Origin: Odontesthes bonariensis
Taxonomy: Eukaryota > Chordata > Actinopteri > Atheriniformes > Atherinopsidae
Assembly (NCBI RefSeq): GCF_027942865.1
Contig: NC_134515.1
Span: forward strand, 9,477,339 to 9,541,338
DNA length: 64,000 nucleotides
Reading direction: 5' to 3'
The notes beneath the pieces are model-generated. The model was not told the DNA's origin. It did not search any database and saw only the letters and a list, made by a program, of their open reading frames with translations. The translations under genes were made by a program, and so were the position numbers. Within the stretch, counting starts at the first letter, position 1, and every line of letters starts with the position of its first letter. Positions 10,550 through 22,200 of the stretch are shown piece after piece.

Positions 10550-11326
10550 ATGATCACCAGAAGAAGAGGCCGCTCGATGAACAGCAGAGAGGTGCAGCCG
10601 TTGGAGGTGGAAGTAGTAGATGTGGAAACTTCTGAAGATCTCCCAACGTCATCGGAGGGATTCTCAGCTGATGACACTAATTCTGCTGAACTTGAGCTAG
10701 ATGACCTCTTTGAAGACTTGAAATGGACGCTAGAAAGTGATGCTTCATCCCCACTCTTTGATATGGACTTGGCCGATCTCGGTGTGTACCGTGTTAAAGA
10801 GCAAGACTCCGGTCTTGAAGTTTCAACAGCGTCCTCTCCGGAGAGAATGTCATCTGACTCGAGGATGATTAACAGACAAAACCAGTCGAGCCATGTCATC
10901 AACAAAAATGCCATCGCTGCCAGAATGAATCGACTCAAGAAGAAAGAATACGTCACCAACCTGGAGAAGAGAGTCGGCGTCCTGTCAACGGAAAACGTCG
11001 CGCTCAAACAGGAGAATTCTCAGCTGACAAAGAGGGTGGACGAGTTGGAAGATGAGACCAGGTATCTGAGAGCCGTGCTGGCCAATGAGAGCATGTTAGC
11101 CCAGCTCTTGTCCAGGCTGAGCGGTGTGAATGGGATGAAATTATCTTCCTCGCTTTTCCAGGGGCCCAACTCAAATGATCACGACTATGCGTTGCCCAGG
11201 AAGCGGGTGAAAGTGGAGGAGAAAGAGACAACTGGAGGCGTTTGCCTGCATGTAGACAAGAACCATGTCTCAGTGGAGTTCTGCACAAAGTGTGCAGAGA
11301 GTGCAAGCACGTCGCTCAAAATGTAG
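10550..11326 (+). CDS. crebzf: CREB/ATF bZIP transcription factor (Zhangfei)
   Basis: CREBZF is a nuclear bZIP protein that binds HCF-1 and modulates ATF4/CREB-type and unfolded-protein-response transcription. The 258-residue ORF opens with an ATG 59 bases into an exon whose acceptor is at 10490. The N-terminal half is acidic ([12 protein letters not shown] near 48-59). The basic region is at about 118-136 ([17 protein letters not shown]). The leucine zipper is an uninterrupted heptad of leucines at 138, 145, 152, 159, 166 and 173. DHDY at 210-213 fits the HCF-binding motif [D/E]HxY, known as DHDY in mammalian Zhangfei. A basic PRKRVKVE patch follows and may be a nuclear signal. The CDS is uninterrupted, as in mammals. 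Confidence 0.95.
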   Translation: MITRRRGRSMNSREVQPLEVEVVDVETSEDLPTSSEGFSADDTNSAELELDDLFEDLKWTLESDASSPLFDMDLADLGVYRVKEQDSGLEVSTASSPERMSSDSRMINRQNQSSHVINKNAIAARMNRLKKKEYVTNLEKRVGVLSTENVALKQENSQLTKRVDELEDETRYLRAVLANESMLAQLLSRLSGVNGMKLSSSLFQGPNSNDHDYALPRKRVKVEEKETTGGVCLHVDKNHVSVEFCTKCAESASTSLKM

Positions 11327-12375
11327 GGTCAAGTACTTCTCTGTTTTCTGATATTGAGACTGAGCTTCATATGGCTGTGTACTGAAACTCTTGAGGGTGG
11401 ATGAACACTGAATTAGTTAAAATTACCTAAGAACTGCAGAATGTGCATGTTTTGTGATGCTGGAATGAGTACACGTTACTGCTAAACCTTGTTGACAGTT
11501 TCTTCTAGGTAATGGTTGCTCCACCATGCGGGATGAGTGGCTTTCTGAACACCTTTACCTCCTTGACTCCATGGTAAGGATCAGACAAGAAAAGGCTCTT
11601 TTTTGTTTTCACAGGCTTCAACGTTCAGCAGCAACTGTAGTACTTATATTTGTGTAGGCCTACACTTCCTGTTCCCATTTAGCGGATTCTGAGCACTTTG
11701 CTCGTTTAATTTGTTAGTGGCTTTATGTCATTGGAAATTATTTGATTATAATTAACATGTAAGAGTTAAAAGTGTTGTGAATGCTAAGATGATAAGATAA
11801 AGGTGAGGGTCCACAAAGAGATTTTTTTTTTTTTTTTTTTTTGAGAAATCAAATCAAATTGGTAACTAAAGTCATTCATAATGATGGCCCCCTAAAAAAA
11901 GAAGTATATTTTCTGTTTTTGTTACGAGTCGATCTCTTTGTGAACTTTCACTACTGTACAAAAGAATGCTTTCATTTAGCGCCCCCTATTTTTCTTTATG
12001 CTAAAGTGGATTCTGCTGATGGAAGGGGAAGAGGCTGGACAAGCTGCTGCCAACGTGGCCTGGTATTTTTTTAAAGGTAGTATCGGTAACAAATGGTATA
12101 TGTGAATTTTTTTTTTTTTCCTTTAAACCATTACTCTTCAACATCTGTAGTTGTTGGTCCTATCAGCATGGCTCATGCAGCATTTTTGGGGGCTGACTGC
12201 AGCTGCTCCATTACTTGGAGCAATAATTGTATATATTAAACCATTGGACTGTACATTAAATACACTCAAGATGAACTGCTGTGACAGGAGTTGCCAGTTT
12301 TGATCATGTGTAATGACTTGTTTAATTTTGAATACACATTGTTTGAGGTAAATGGCCTTCTGGAAATGTTGGACG

Positions 12376-12381
12376 AATAAA
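12376..12381 (+). terminator. crebzf: Candidate crebzf polyadenylation signal
   Basis: AATAAA about 1.05 kb after the crebzf stop codon, followed by T-rich sequence. It would give a 3'UTR of about 1.1 kb. Confidence 0.4.
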
Positions 12382-12439
12382 ATATATTTTCATTACATTT
12401 AAGTCACAAATATCTACTGAGTCTTGTTCTGTACTGTTG

Positions 12440-13480
12440 ATATTAATGCATCTCTTTTTCTCTTTCTAAACAGCAAGCTCTCTGCCGATAAAGGTCTAAC
12501 TTTTCCTGAACATTTGGGTCAAGTCTGGTAAAGGTTGTCAGAACAAATGACCAAGACCTCTTTTGATGGAAGTACAAAGCACACATTTTGAGGGGCCACT
12601 GAAATTTTATGACCTTGCCCATGTTTTAGCCCATTTACTTCAAATGGTGGATCTTTTATATTGGTTTCCGGGTAAAATCTCATTTCTGCCCCTGCATCAG
12701 AAGACCCCTCTGTAGTTGCGTGCATTTGCTTTGGCATCGATCAGCCGTCATCTAAACAACAAACGCTAATTTTCTGTGAGTTTGTTGCTCTCGGGGGCAG
12801 CAAGAGTGCGATAGCTTTGCTTTTCTTTAGTTAACATGTGTTCAACAAGCAAATCATCTCATAGGGAAGCTGCCCAGACCACCAGCCTGTGGATCAGAAG
12901 AGGCACAGTGGGTCAGTTTTTATCAGTCTGCATCATGGCTGGCATCTGGTGTTCTTATTCCAGCTGTGTGGGTGTGACTCCGGCAGTCCAGTCAGAAGTA
13001 CATGTTGTACATGCTGTTCTTCCTTTAGTTTCTGTTGTTGATGCGTAAAACAGTGATTGTTCCCTGAGAAGAGGTCAGTTATTGGGCGTACCTGTGGTTC
13101 ATCCATCATCCTCGGTACACGCCGGGTAACCATTCTGCTGCCAGTGGTGTGAAAGTAGTCCGTTGCTATTTTGGGCAGATTAACTCGAGTTTAAAAAAAG
13201 GCTTCTTTCTTCTTATTTTTTTCCTCCAACAAGTTTGTCGTTTCATTGGTGGTGCCCTGTGAAATCGGGTGTCAGGGTTTTATGCTGCATTGCTCAACAT
13301 TGCGACACCCACAGTGAGTGGGGTGACATGGCACTGTAAAAAGATTAATGGCTAAATTACAATAAGATTGAGTTATTAAGTTCATGTAGAAACCTTAATC
13401 TGACAAGAAATTGGATCGGATTAAACGTGCTTGTAGACGGTGAAGCACGTGGTGAAGTTAGATTCAGTGATGGAGAATAA
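12440..13480. other. Intergenic, no feature recognised
   Basis: Sequence after the likely end of crebzf. Short ORFs only, none with a recognisable domain. Confidence 0.4.
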
Positions 13481-13489
13481 TAAACATCC

Positions 13490-13835
13490 TCTCCACAGCA
13501 TCCTGACAGGACAGAGGAGCAGCTGCAGTGAGAGGCTCATCTCTCTGCGCTGCAGGACTGAGAGGTTCAGAAGGTCCTTTGTTCCCACAGCCATAAGGCT
13601 TTATAACAGTGACTGCTGAGTTCTTCTCAAATTGATTGATTGATTTTTATTTATTTGTTTATTTATTTTGCCATTTAGTCATTTATTATTATTTAGTTAG
13701 TAGTAGTATTATTATTGTTGTTTTATTGTTGTTAATTCAATCATTGTAAATATTTAAAAAAAATGTTGAGCTACTTGACGAATTTGAATTTCCCCCATTG
13801 GGGGATAAATAAAGTATTTTTCTATTCTATTAAGG
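13490..13835 (+). mobile_element. LINE 3' end (L2/Rex1-like non-LTR retroelement)
   Basis: Around 13550-13620 one frame encodes RTERFRRSFVPTAIRLYN followed by a stop, the typical last residues of fish non-LTR ORF2 proteins. The 3' end reads TTTCCCCCATTGGGGGATAA, then ATAAAGTATTTTTCTATTC, the usual hairpin-and-AATAAA tail of such LINEs. Only the last few hundred bases are present. Confidence 0.75.
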
Positions 13836-13983
13836 CTCTAGCATGGTTGCCGCGTCTGCTAGCGCGAGCAGTGTTGATGATGTCACGATTTTGTGCCGGC
13901 TACATATAGTGGCGCAAGTCGATGCGCCAGTAGTTGCAATTTTCTCCGTCACAGAGGTGGCGCTGCTACGTGAAGGTTACCCC

Positions 13984-14016
13984 TTGACAGCGACATATTT
14001 TCTATGTCGCTGTCAA
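13984..14016. repeat. Perfect 14-bp hairpin, 5-nt loop
   Basis: Arm TTGACAGCGACATA at 13984-13997 and its exact reverse complement at 14003-14016, separated by TTTTC. Confidence 0.85.
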
Positions 14017-14059
14017 GAGCAAGAATACTGTCATTAATGATACTGCTGCAGTATTTGGA

Positions 14060-14310
14060 TAATTTTAATTTTTTAATTCAGTTAAAAGAGGTGATGGTCT
14101 GAAGCCCCCGGCATCACCACTTGGAGTCTCTGCCCTCTTCTTTGCCTTCACGTATCTGTCCCGTAGCTTCTTCCACACATTCTTACAGAACTCTCCCTCT
14201 TTCCCCAAAGTTCTGCCGATCTCTGTCCACGAGTTTTGGGAGTTTACGTTGGTCCCTGTGCTGTTTCACTGCAGTTTCGTACAGCTGCTGTATAAACGCA
14301 CCTCCTGACT
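14060..14310 (-). pseudogene. Broken MADF (Myb/SANT-like) domain protein fragment
   Basis: On the minus strand a frame reads EVRLYSS, then an in-frame stop, then SWTEIGRTLGKE and FCKNVWKKLRDRYVKAKKR. This is the tryptophan-spaced pattern of MADF domains (W...LG....C...W..LRDRY). Such domains occur in many fish genes derived from, or accompanying, PIF/Harbinger transposons. With the stop and no upstream start, it is a relic. Confidence 0.65.
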
Positions 14311-14319
14311 GAGCCTGGT

Positions 14320-17300
14320 CTCACATCGGTCCATCCGGTTCGTCTTTCTCGGCGCAGCCAAGTCACAAAAATCGACTGGTGCACGACAACGCGCTGCGCC
14401 GTCTTTTCAAGGCAAGCGCCATGCCTGAAACGTCATTTTGACATCACGGTCCGCCACCGCCGTGAGCGACGCGTCAACTGTAACTCTGGCTTTGGACTTT
14501 GCGTTCTGCACATGCTCGAGATTTTTTTCCCGGGGTCGTGACCCGGAAGTCTAAGGAGACGATATTCCTGTTGTTGGCGCCATCAGAAAGAAACAAACAA
14601 CGCGATGGAGAATGCTCCGTTGTGCATCGCGTTTGTGCAACAAGCAGCTCATCACAGACCAAATGTAGAGGGACGTAGCTTCATCTTGCTCTTCATTCGC
14701 CATCTTTCTCGAATGCCTGAGTTTGTTGTTGTTGGTGGTGAAGAGGTCAACAGGAAGTGTCTCTATTAGCAATAGTTGAAATGGGTACAGCGCCACCTAT
14801 CATACCCGGGTATGACACGCTTTGTGCTAATGATCCGATTTATTCACCGCCATATATCCAAGGATAATTACCCTTGCTCAAATAAGGAGCAAGATCCAAC
14901 TATAGCTATAATCGAATTAATCTCACCATGTAGACCCACAGTGAGCTGTTGGGTTAAAAGTTTCAGGCTTTGATTTGAAACCAGCACACCAAAGTGAATA
15001 ACTTTTTATTTTGGAGGAAAAAGGATGGACAGCACGAATGAAGTGCTTGTGGCTGTTCTCGGCACAGTTCATCAGCCCGATGTGGAAATATGCGTAGAGC
15101 AGTGATGGTGCTACTGAGGGAATATACAGTCTTCAGGCCTCTGTAACAGGGCTCTTTGTGTTTTGCTTTCAACCTTTAACATTAAGCTGAGTTGAATGAA
15201 AAACATTAATACCGAACATGTCAGTACATCATACAGGAGGTTACAGCTAGACTTGGAAATATTTGTTGCCATGACGTTGCCTGTAGACACATTGACATTC
15301 ATGTCACCAGTGGAATAGTGGTCCACCACGTTGCACCTAATGCCAAACGTTACGTGTAAACTTTAGTGTTTGTTATGGTTACACAAGCAAGATAAGTCTG
15401 TTGGTTTGTTGCCGTATTGAATCATCAATCAGTTTATCATTAAAGCATCACTGCAGGATACCGTTACAAATTACAAGCGTGGCGCACTGCGTCTGTGCAA
15501 GGGGCGTCTTAAGTGAAAATTGGGCAATATTTCCATGTTTTTAATGCCAAGCCAAAGGCATTTTTCATGTAAATCTTTAAACCGCAACTATGAAGAATTA
15601 TCCAACTTATCGGTCCATTTGTTGTCTGATATTATTCTTCTTCTGCCTGGTCTCAGTTCCTTTATTCAGGCTTTTATTTCTGAATGACTTTTCAGAAGTT
15701 GCCCCACAGTTTCCTCACCACCTCAGGTTTCCCCAGACGTTCAAGAAGCCAATCAGCCGAACATTTTAACACATGCTGTAAACCGGTTCAGCACTGCTGT
15801 CATTTTGAATGTGAACGTGGAATCCGAACAGGACGTCGATGTCCCTCAGCATTTGCTTTGGCACGGACTTTGTTTTTCCTTTCTTTGCTTTCTTCCCTAA
15901 TCAGATAACACCCTGCCAAAACGATGAACACAAAGATGTCACAGGGCTGACTCATGTCGCTGGAGTCTGTTGAACTTCCATGACTTTTCAAAACAATCAG
16001 CGCTCCCTTCCTCACAGCAGAGAACGGTGCCCCCAATGACTCGGTCCTCGAGTCATCCTTGAAGTCAACTTTCTGGCGAGCAGGGGAACATTCATTTTAG
16101 GTTTTTCAGCTGTGCGTTGTGTTTACCTGAAGTAAATGGGCTAAAACCACAAGAGCTTTGCATTCAAATATTCTATCAAGTCACTTTAAACTCCCCATTT
16201 GGTGTCTTAGGTTCCATATTAAGGTGCAGGTGATGCACTACAGAATACTTTTACTGTGAGTGCATTGGGAGAAGCTCACCTCCACCACATTTTACTACAC
16301 AAAAGTAACGTTCTATGTTCTCTGAATCAAATTTAAAACCTTGCTACTAAGTTAAACTTTGATTGTAAGATGCTCCTACTTCTATTTTGTTGATGCCGAG
16401 GTTTAAACTAAGAAAATATTTGGTTATAATATATGGTTTTAGGATTTGATATCATACACGCGAAGATGGTGAAAAATGGGATCACGGGTGGAAATATGCC
16501 GGTGATTAAATCTCATTTATCATGAGATGAATTAAATGACAAAGAATGTCTTAAGAAAATACCTGAACTGTTTCTGGTTCGACATCACCGGCACTAAAAT
16601 AGTTGAACATATAGAACACATATTGGAAAATAAAGATTTTTGGAAAACGGTTTTCTTGAAGCTTCAAAATGGGAGAAAACTCTTCCTGGTGTCGACTTTG
16701 GGAGAAACATAAGCAACATAAAGACATGTAAGATAAACTTCGTTTCCTTTAAATATTCATTTATACTCGAACTGTTCGTATGAAGTACAGCCCCGGGCCA
16801 TCTGTCTATGTACAGCAACAGTTAGAGGATGTTCATTCAGCTTTTGGACCAAAAATAAATGGGATGTGATCAGTAATGATTTAATGTTGGAGCTGAACAT
16901 TCTGGCTTTGTAAGAGATCAAGATGGTGAAAAGTAATAATCACAGTAAGTACTTTGTGACAGCTTCTCTGATGTCTTTACTAATGAAAAAATAAATTTTC
17001 AATCAGAGATCCAGACCGTTTGGTGGCCATTTTATTACATTTATGCGCCTCTCCTGAAGAAAAATCTGAATGCTCTTTGCTCTGTGGTAAAATACTTTAT
17101 AATCCTGAGAGACTACTTCACCAGTGGAATGAGAAAGGAGTCCAAAATTTCAGTTTACACCTGTACATCTACTGTACTGAGTGCCAACTTATCCTCACAG
17201 GCAGCCATCTTTACATGTTTAACATATTTTCCATTGTTTCGGCTCACGGCTCTCTTTGGGTCATAACAGTCAGTCCGTCCATCATTTCATTCATGTCTGA

Positions 17301-17410
17301 AAGCACTCTGAAAATATAAATCTCTGTAGGTGTTTGTTTTAGAAAAGCACATCAGATTCCATTATTTTTTTCCCTCAATCTGAAAACAAATTTGCTGTCA
17401 ATCACAACAA
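14320..17410. other. Intergenic, no gene recognised
   Basis: A GC-richer patch at about 14330-14720 contains several CpG dinucleotides and may be part of the same decayed transposon as the MADF fragment. The rest is AT-rich with short meaningless ORFs. Confidence 0.4.
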
Positions 17411-17415
17411 ATTAA

Positions 17416-18036
17416 AGGGATAGTTCACCTCTTGACATGAAGCTATATGACATCCCATACTAGGAATATCATTTATTAAATTTTCTTACCCCCTGCTGCG
17501 TCCTGTGAGCCGAGTTCCAGCCTCGTTTTGGCGTTGACGAAGGTAGTCCGGCTAGTTGGCTGGGGTCTAAAAAATAAAGCGTCTTGCTTCTCAAAACAAT
17601 ATGCGTTAAAAAGAGTAATACATTTGCATCACAAAATCATTCATCCAGAAAAAGTCAGACCTCAATCGCTTGGCACTATTTTCTCTCTACCTTCATATCA
17701 ATGCGTGCTGCCGTGCCTGTTACAGTGTTTACTGCACAGCCCGTAGTGATGCGAAGGTAAAGAGAAAATAGCGCCAAGTGATTGTGAGGTCTGACTTTTT
17801 CTGGATGAATGATTTTGTGATGCAAATGTATTACTCTTCTGAACGCATATTGTTTTGAGAAGCAAGACGCTTTATTTTTTAAGCCCCAGCCAACTAGCCA
17901 AACTACCTTCGTCAACGCCAAAACTCAGCTGGAACTCGGCTCACAGGACGCAGCAGGGGGTAAGAAAATGTTCATAAATGATATTGCTAGTATGGGATGT
18001 CATACAGCTTCGTGTCAAAAGAGGCGGACTATCCCT
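17416..18036. mobile_element. Long palindromic foldback MITE, 621 bp, TTAA-flanked
   Basis: Flanked by TTAA at 17412-17415 and 18037-18040. The left half (AGGGATAGTTCACCTC and onwards) is repeated in inverted orientation in the right half, ending GGCGGACTATCCCT. Matching pairs include GTTGACGAAGGTAGTCCGGC versus its complement near 17905, and CTTGCTTCTCAAAACAATAT versus its complement near 17855. The unpaired centre is only about 70 bases (17700-17760). No transposase is encoded. A short relative is at 1540-1760. Confidence 0.88.
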
Positions 18037-18079
18037 TTAAGCTTATTTGTTGTTGTTGTTTTTACAAAGCCCAAACATA

Positions 18080-18328
18080 CAGTTGTCCAACCATCCATTT
18101 TCTATACCCAGTTAATCAAACTCGGGTTTTCAGGCTGGACACGGAGACAAACAGCCAAGCACACTCACTACAACTAGAGTCAGTTTACAATCAGCAGTTA
18201 ACCTAACATGCATGTGTTTGGATGGTGGGAGGAAGCCACATGTGAACTCCACAGAGAAAGGCACCAGCTGGGTTTCAAATCAGGAACCATCTTGCTCTAA
18301 CCACCACACCACTCTGCAGCCCTCGATC
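18080..18328 (-). mobile_element. tRNA-headed SINE, near full length
   Basis: On the minus strand the element starts GGCTGCAGAGTGGTGTGGTG with an A-box-like TGGTTAGAGC and a B-box-like GGTTCCTGATTTGAAACC. It continues through GTGGAGTTCACATGTGG and ACATGCATGTTAGGTTAA, and ends AGAAAATGGATGG. The same body occurs on the plus strand at 52830-53090 and, as a 3' piece, at 31128-31240. Confidence 0.75.
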
Positions 18329-18711
18329 AGTTCTTTCAGGAAATGAGTTTTGCTTCCCTACAAAATAAAAAAGCTGATTTGGCACCCTCCCTTTTTCCTT
18401 CTTCTCCCTCTGACAGCTCCCTCTTGTAGGTCAAACAAAAGCCTCGGGCCCGGCACAGACACTCGAACATCAAACAAACCAGTTGAGTTGTCAGTTCTGA
18501 AGAGGCTGAAAACTGACTCGGTGTGAACAAACAACACAGGACGACACAGACTTTGTCAAAGTTATTATTGTAGAATACTTTGATGTATTTTTTCTTTCAT
18601 ACAGACAAAAGGTGTTGGACTTAATTCCCATTAAATTCTCTTAGATTTCCATACAGATTTAGTCTACAGTATACAGGTGTGTTCTTTCTCATATATAGAT
18701 ATTTATTCGCT

Positions 18712-18717
18712 TAAATA
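18712..18717 (-). terminator. atp2b3: Possible atp2b3 polyadenylation signal
   Basis: AATAAA on the minus strand, about 4.9 kb after the atp2b3 stop codon. Other T-rich candidates lie nearer, so this is only one option. Confidence 0.25.
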
Positions 18718-19238
18718 ACAGGCAGGTAACTCTTTAATATATTCAATAGTCTTTATGTTTTTGTTTTGTTTTTGTTTTTTTACTTTTTTTGGTCTTTTTT
18801 TTTAAAATTCAGCACAGTTAAGGCTGCGTTTTCTGTCTGTAGAACAGCGCTGCTTTGTGCAAGAAGGGGGACCATTCCACACGATATTTACAACGGTATG
18901 TATAATCAATAATGTGAAACCTTAATTCTGTCCCCTACTAACATGGCAGTAAATACTGGTGGCAGATCTAAAAGAGCAGCCTAAACAATGCAAGAGCGCA
19001 CTGCACTTCTGCGGTCTCTAGCTCTGCAGCTCTCCATCCTCTCTGGGTTCCTAACTTTGTCCAGTCCTCCTGTTCTCTATTTACAGAGTGGCGTCTCTGG
19101 TCTTAAAAGACTATAAGTTTCTCCACACCTTTGCTCACTTCAGGGGCTGTTCATTGGACAGAAAACACAGCCCTCAGAATATGCTCAGGAGAATGTGCAA
19201 CTGTCTTTTCCATCAGTGGGAGCACCGGTGGAGAAAAT

Positions 19239-19267
19239 CAATAATAATAATAATAATAATAATAATA
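19239..19267. repeat. (AAT)n microsatellite
   Basis: About nine AAT units (plus strand) in the presumptive atp2b3 3' region. Confidence 0.9.
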
Positions 19268-22200
19268 TACAAGCGCTTCCATTTTGTTGTTCCTCTCTTT
19301 ACAAAAAGCAATAGGAGTAAAAGAAACATTAAAAAAAAAGTGTAACAGGAACATAGTACCTGTAAATCAAAGATGCACATGTGCACATTTGGGCGATCTG
19401 TACAGTTGTGGTGCAGTTGTACAATTTATAATTTTGATAAATATATTCTTTTTCACATTGTGTTTTACCTTCTGTGAAACTGTCTCACAACATCAGGATG
19501 TAACGTGGCTGGATGAATGGACAGAGATGGCTGAACTGGACAGTCAAATTTACACCACCGCAGATTATCCCCGTCGCTTGGTGCGTGCACGTTTTGTATA
19601 CAGCAGAAAGCACTGATGGAGTTGTGCTCACAGGTGCTGAAATAGAATAGGTTAGATCTGAATGAGATGCATGTGTCTGTGCATGAGAGAGAGAAAGAGA
19701 GCAGATGTGGAGAGGTAATAGCACACAGAAGTGACAGTAGCCTAAATGATTTACCAACACATAGAGAGTGACATTAATGATACCAAATGCATGCTTCAAA
19801 ACAGACAGAACAATACAGAGTCACCACCCGCTGCTCCGAGTCAGGTCAGTGACGATGATGATGGGCTTTCAAGAAGACAAGAGTTCTGTACAGGTAAGGG
19901 AGTTCCCAGAGAGCCCTGCGCACAACCTGAAACACAACTAGCAGGACAGACGCGCAGTAACTCGCTGTGTTTGAGTGTGTCCGCATCCCCTCCTGCGGCT
20001 GAGTGGCAGGTGTTGACATGGCAGTCTTTTGCATATTGTCTGCCCTTGCCGCCTTCTTGTGGAGGGAGGGATCCGTTCGGGGGGAGTCAAGGGGAAAAGG
20101 AAGGTGGGGAACGGGGGGTTTGCAGGGTTTGCATTGCTCAGCGATGTCGCGCTCTGAGGCAACATGAAATCAGCGAATTCACCCACACCTAGTGCAACAT
20201 GAGATACAGGAGGGCACTCTCACACCCGGTCTGGAATGTGATGCAGTGTTTTGGAATGTATGTTCGGTGGAATGTTGAGGTTCGGATAGGCGACTGAGCA
20301 AAGTGAAGCTGCGAGCGCTGCACCTGTCAGCATGTGGGCGGGTATCTGATGGTTGTCTTGTTGTTGTTGGGGTGTAAACATGCAGTAGTTGCCCTTTTAC
20401 GGGCAGCTCGAACACAAAGTGCCTTGGAGCAACATTTTTGGTGAATAGTCTTGTTTGCTTTCTTGTGGAAAGTTAGATGAGGAGGATACTGATTAAGGAG
20501 CCAGTTGGCTTAGAATGGGAAGTAGCTAGCTTGCACCTTTAAAGTTCATAGAGATCCATTAGAAATTATTCATTATATTTTTATATATGATGTCTTGGGA
20601 CTACACATCACCTTTACGCTTCTTTCTGGCCCAACAAAGACATAAAAGGTTTTCTGTAAGTGTTCCTAGAGGCATCTTATGGTTCCTTATAGCCATGAAA
20701 ATGTTAAAAAAAAATTATGACTCATACTGCACTGGTGGGTGGGGCCTGATTTCTGGAACTGGCCAATCAGAGCAGACTAGGCTTTTTGGGGAGGGGGCAG
20801 CGCCCCTAACTTAATATTTTACAGGAAGTCTTTGAATATACATTAGGCACATAGCACTGTGCTAATCATTCAATTAATAAACCTCCACGTAATAAAAAGT
20901 TGGTGTTTAACAGTTAAGGGTTTGAAATCTCTCCAACTATAGGAGCCCAGTTGATTTTGGTTTTTTTCACGTTTCTACTTCGGACCACAAATGTGAATGA
21001 GACAAACACACCTGCATATCTGATGTTAAAAAAATAAATAAGACTTGTCATAAATTTTGCTGCATTGCAGCAGCACACATGTTTAAATAGCCCACATTGT
21101 GGTGATAAAATACATCAATTACATGCTTGGATCTAGCAGCAGTGAATTAATAATCCTTTTATGCACATTAATTATTTTTAACTTAAGTTCAGGGGCAGGA
21201 CCACACCTTAAACACTCCTCTGCTTCATTTACTTTTACTCTTTTTTTTTTCTTTTAACTTTACATCGGGAGTTTAAAACCTGGAAGTGTTTCCACATTTA
21301 ATAAACAATCTTGTGCCTCTTATTGATGGTGTGCTCCTTGCTTGTGAATATACAGCAAGGTAAACTGAAGGCTGAGCAAATGAATATCACATAGAACGTT
21401 ATTGCATGACTGTACTCGTAACATATGACTGATAATCAGCATGGACGATCTGGTTTTGAAACAAAGATTAAATAGATTTATTAAATGGATCTCTAGGTGC
21501 AGAAGGACCAGAAATGGAAGGATAAACTAATAAAGATAATTATTGGTCATTTATACTGAACCTTTGCAGCCGTTTGCAGCAGTCCTTGCTGTTTGGTTGT
21601 AGGTCTGTAATGTCTCCCAGTGGAATATGAATGCAATTCTGACCTGCACAGGACCTGTCTTGAGCTTTAGAGGTGCTGGTAGGCTCTTTGGAAAGAGTCC
21701 AGTTAATCTTCTTCTCCTTGTGTCCACGGCCTGTAACCTCCCATTCACACAAACAGAAACACAGCTGTGCTAATCTTCTCATCCAGCTTTCAGCAGGAAA
21801 CGCATACAAGCACATTTTCTAAAGCAACTGGTCCTGTAAAATATGCCCGTCACCGAGTTGTACTTCATGATGATGGGGGAACAAACAAGGACGTGAAACG
21901 TGAGCTCTCCTTAGCTGTACCTGATAGACCTGAGCGAGCTTTGGGCCTAGAGGTAAAACTGAACACTAACATTACACTCAGGAATGGTATGCTCAAGCGA
22001 GTGGCTGAGAATGATTGTACTTCCTCATTATGAAAACTGTCTGGACTGAACATCCAACAGACCAAATTAAACAATCTCTTTGTCCACGGAGAGGAGACCG
22101 GTTACGTGGCGGAGACGACCCGATGGCACGTGAGCAGGAGCAAAGTGAGTGAACATTAGTCTTAAAGGGCCATCGCCTGTGCATTGTGTGTTTGATGGCG

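Noticed and set aside
10540..11007. Minus-strand ORF of 155 codons, rich in Ser
   Set aside because: Shadow of the crebzf coding strand; the serine bias mirrors acidic codons on the other strand.
18235..18325. Possible tRNA gene
   Set aside because: The A/B-box-like motifs belong to a SINE head; no cloverleaf or CCA-adjacent acceptor stem can be formed.
19746..20192. Plus-strand ORF of 148 codons in the presumed 3' region
   Set aside because: No similarity recognised, opposed by other ORFs of equal quality, and within likely atp2b3 3'UTR.
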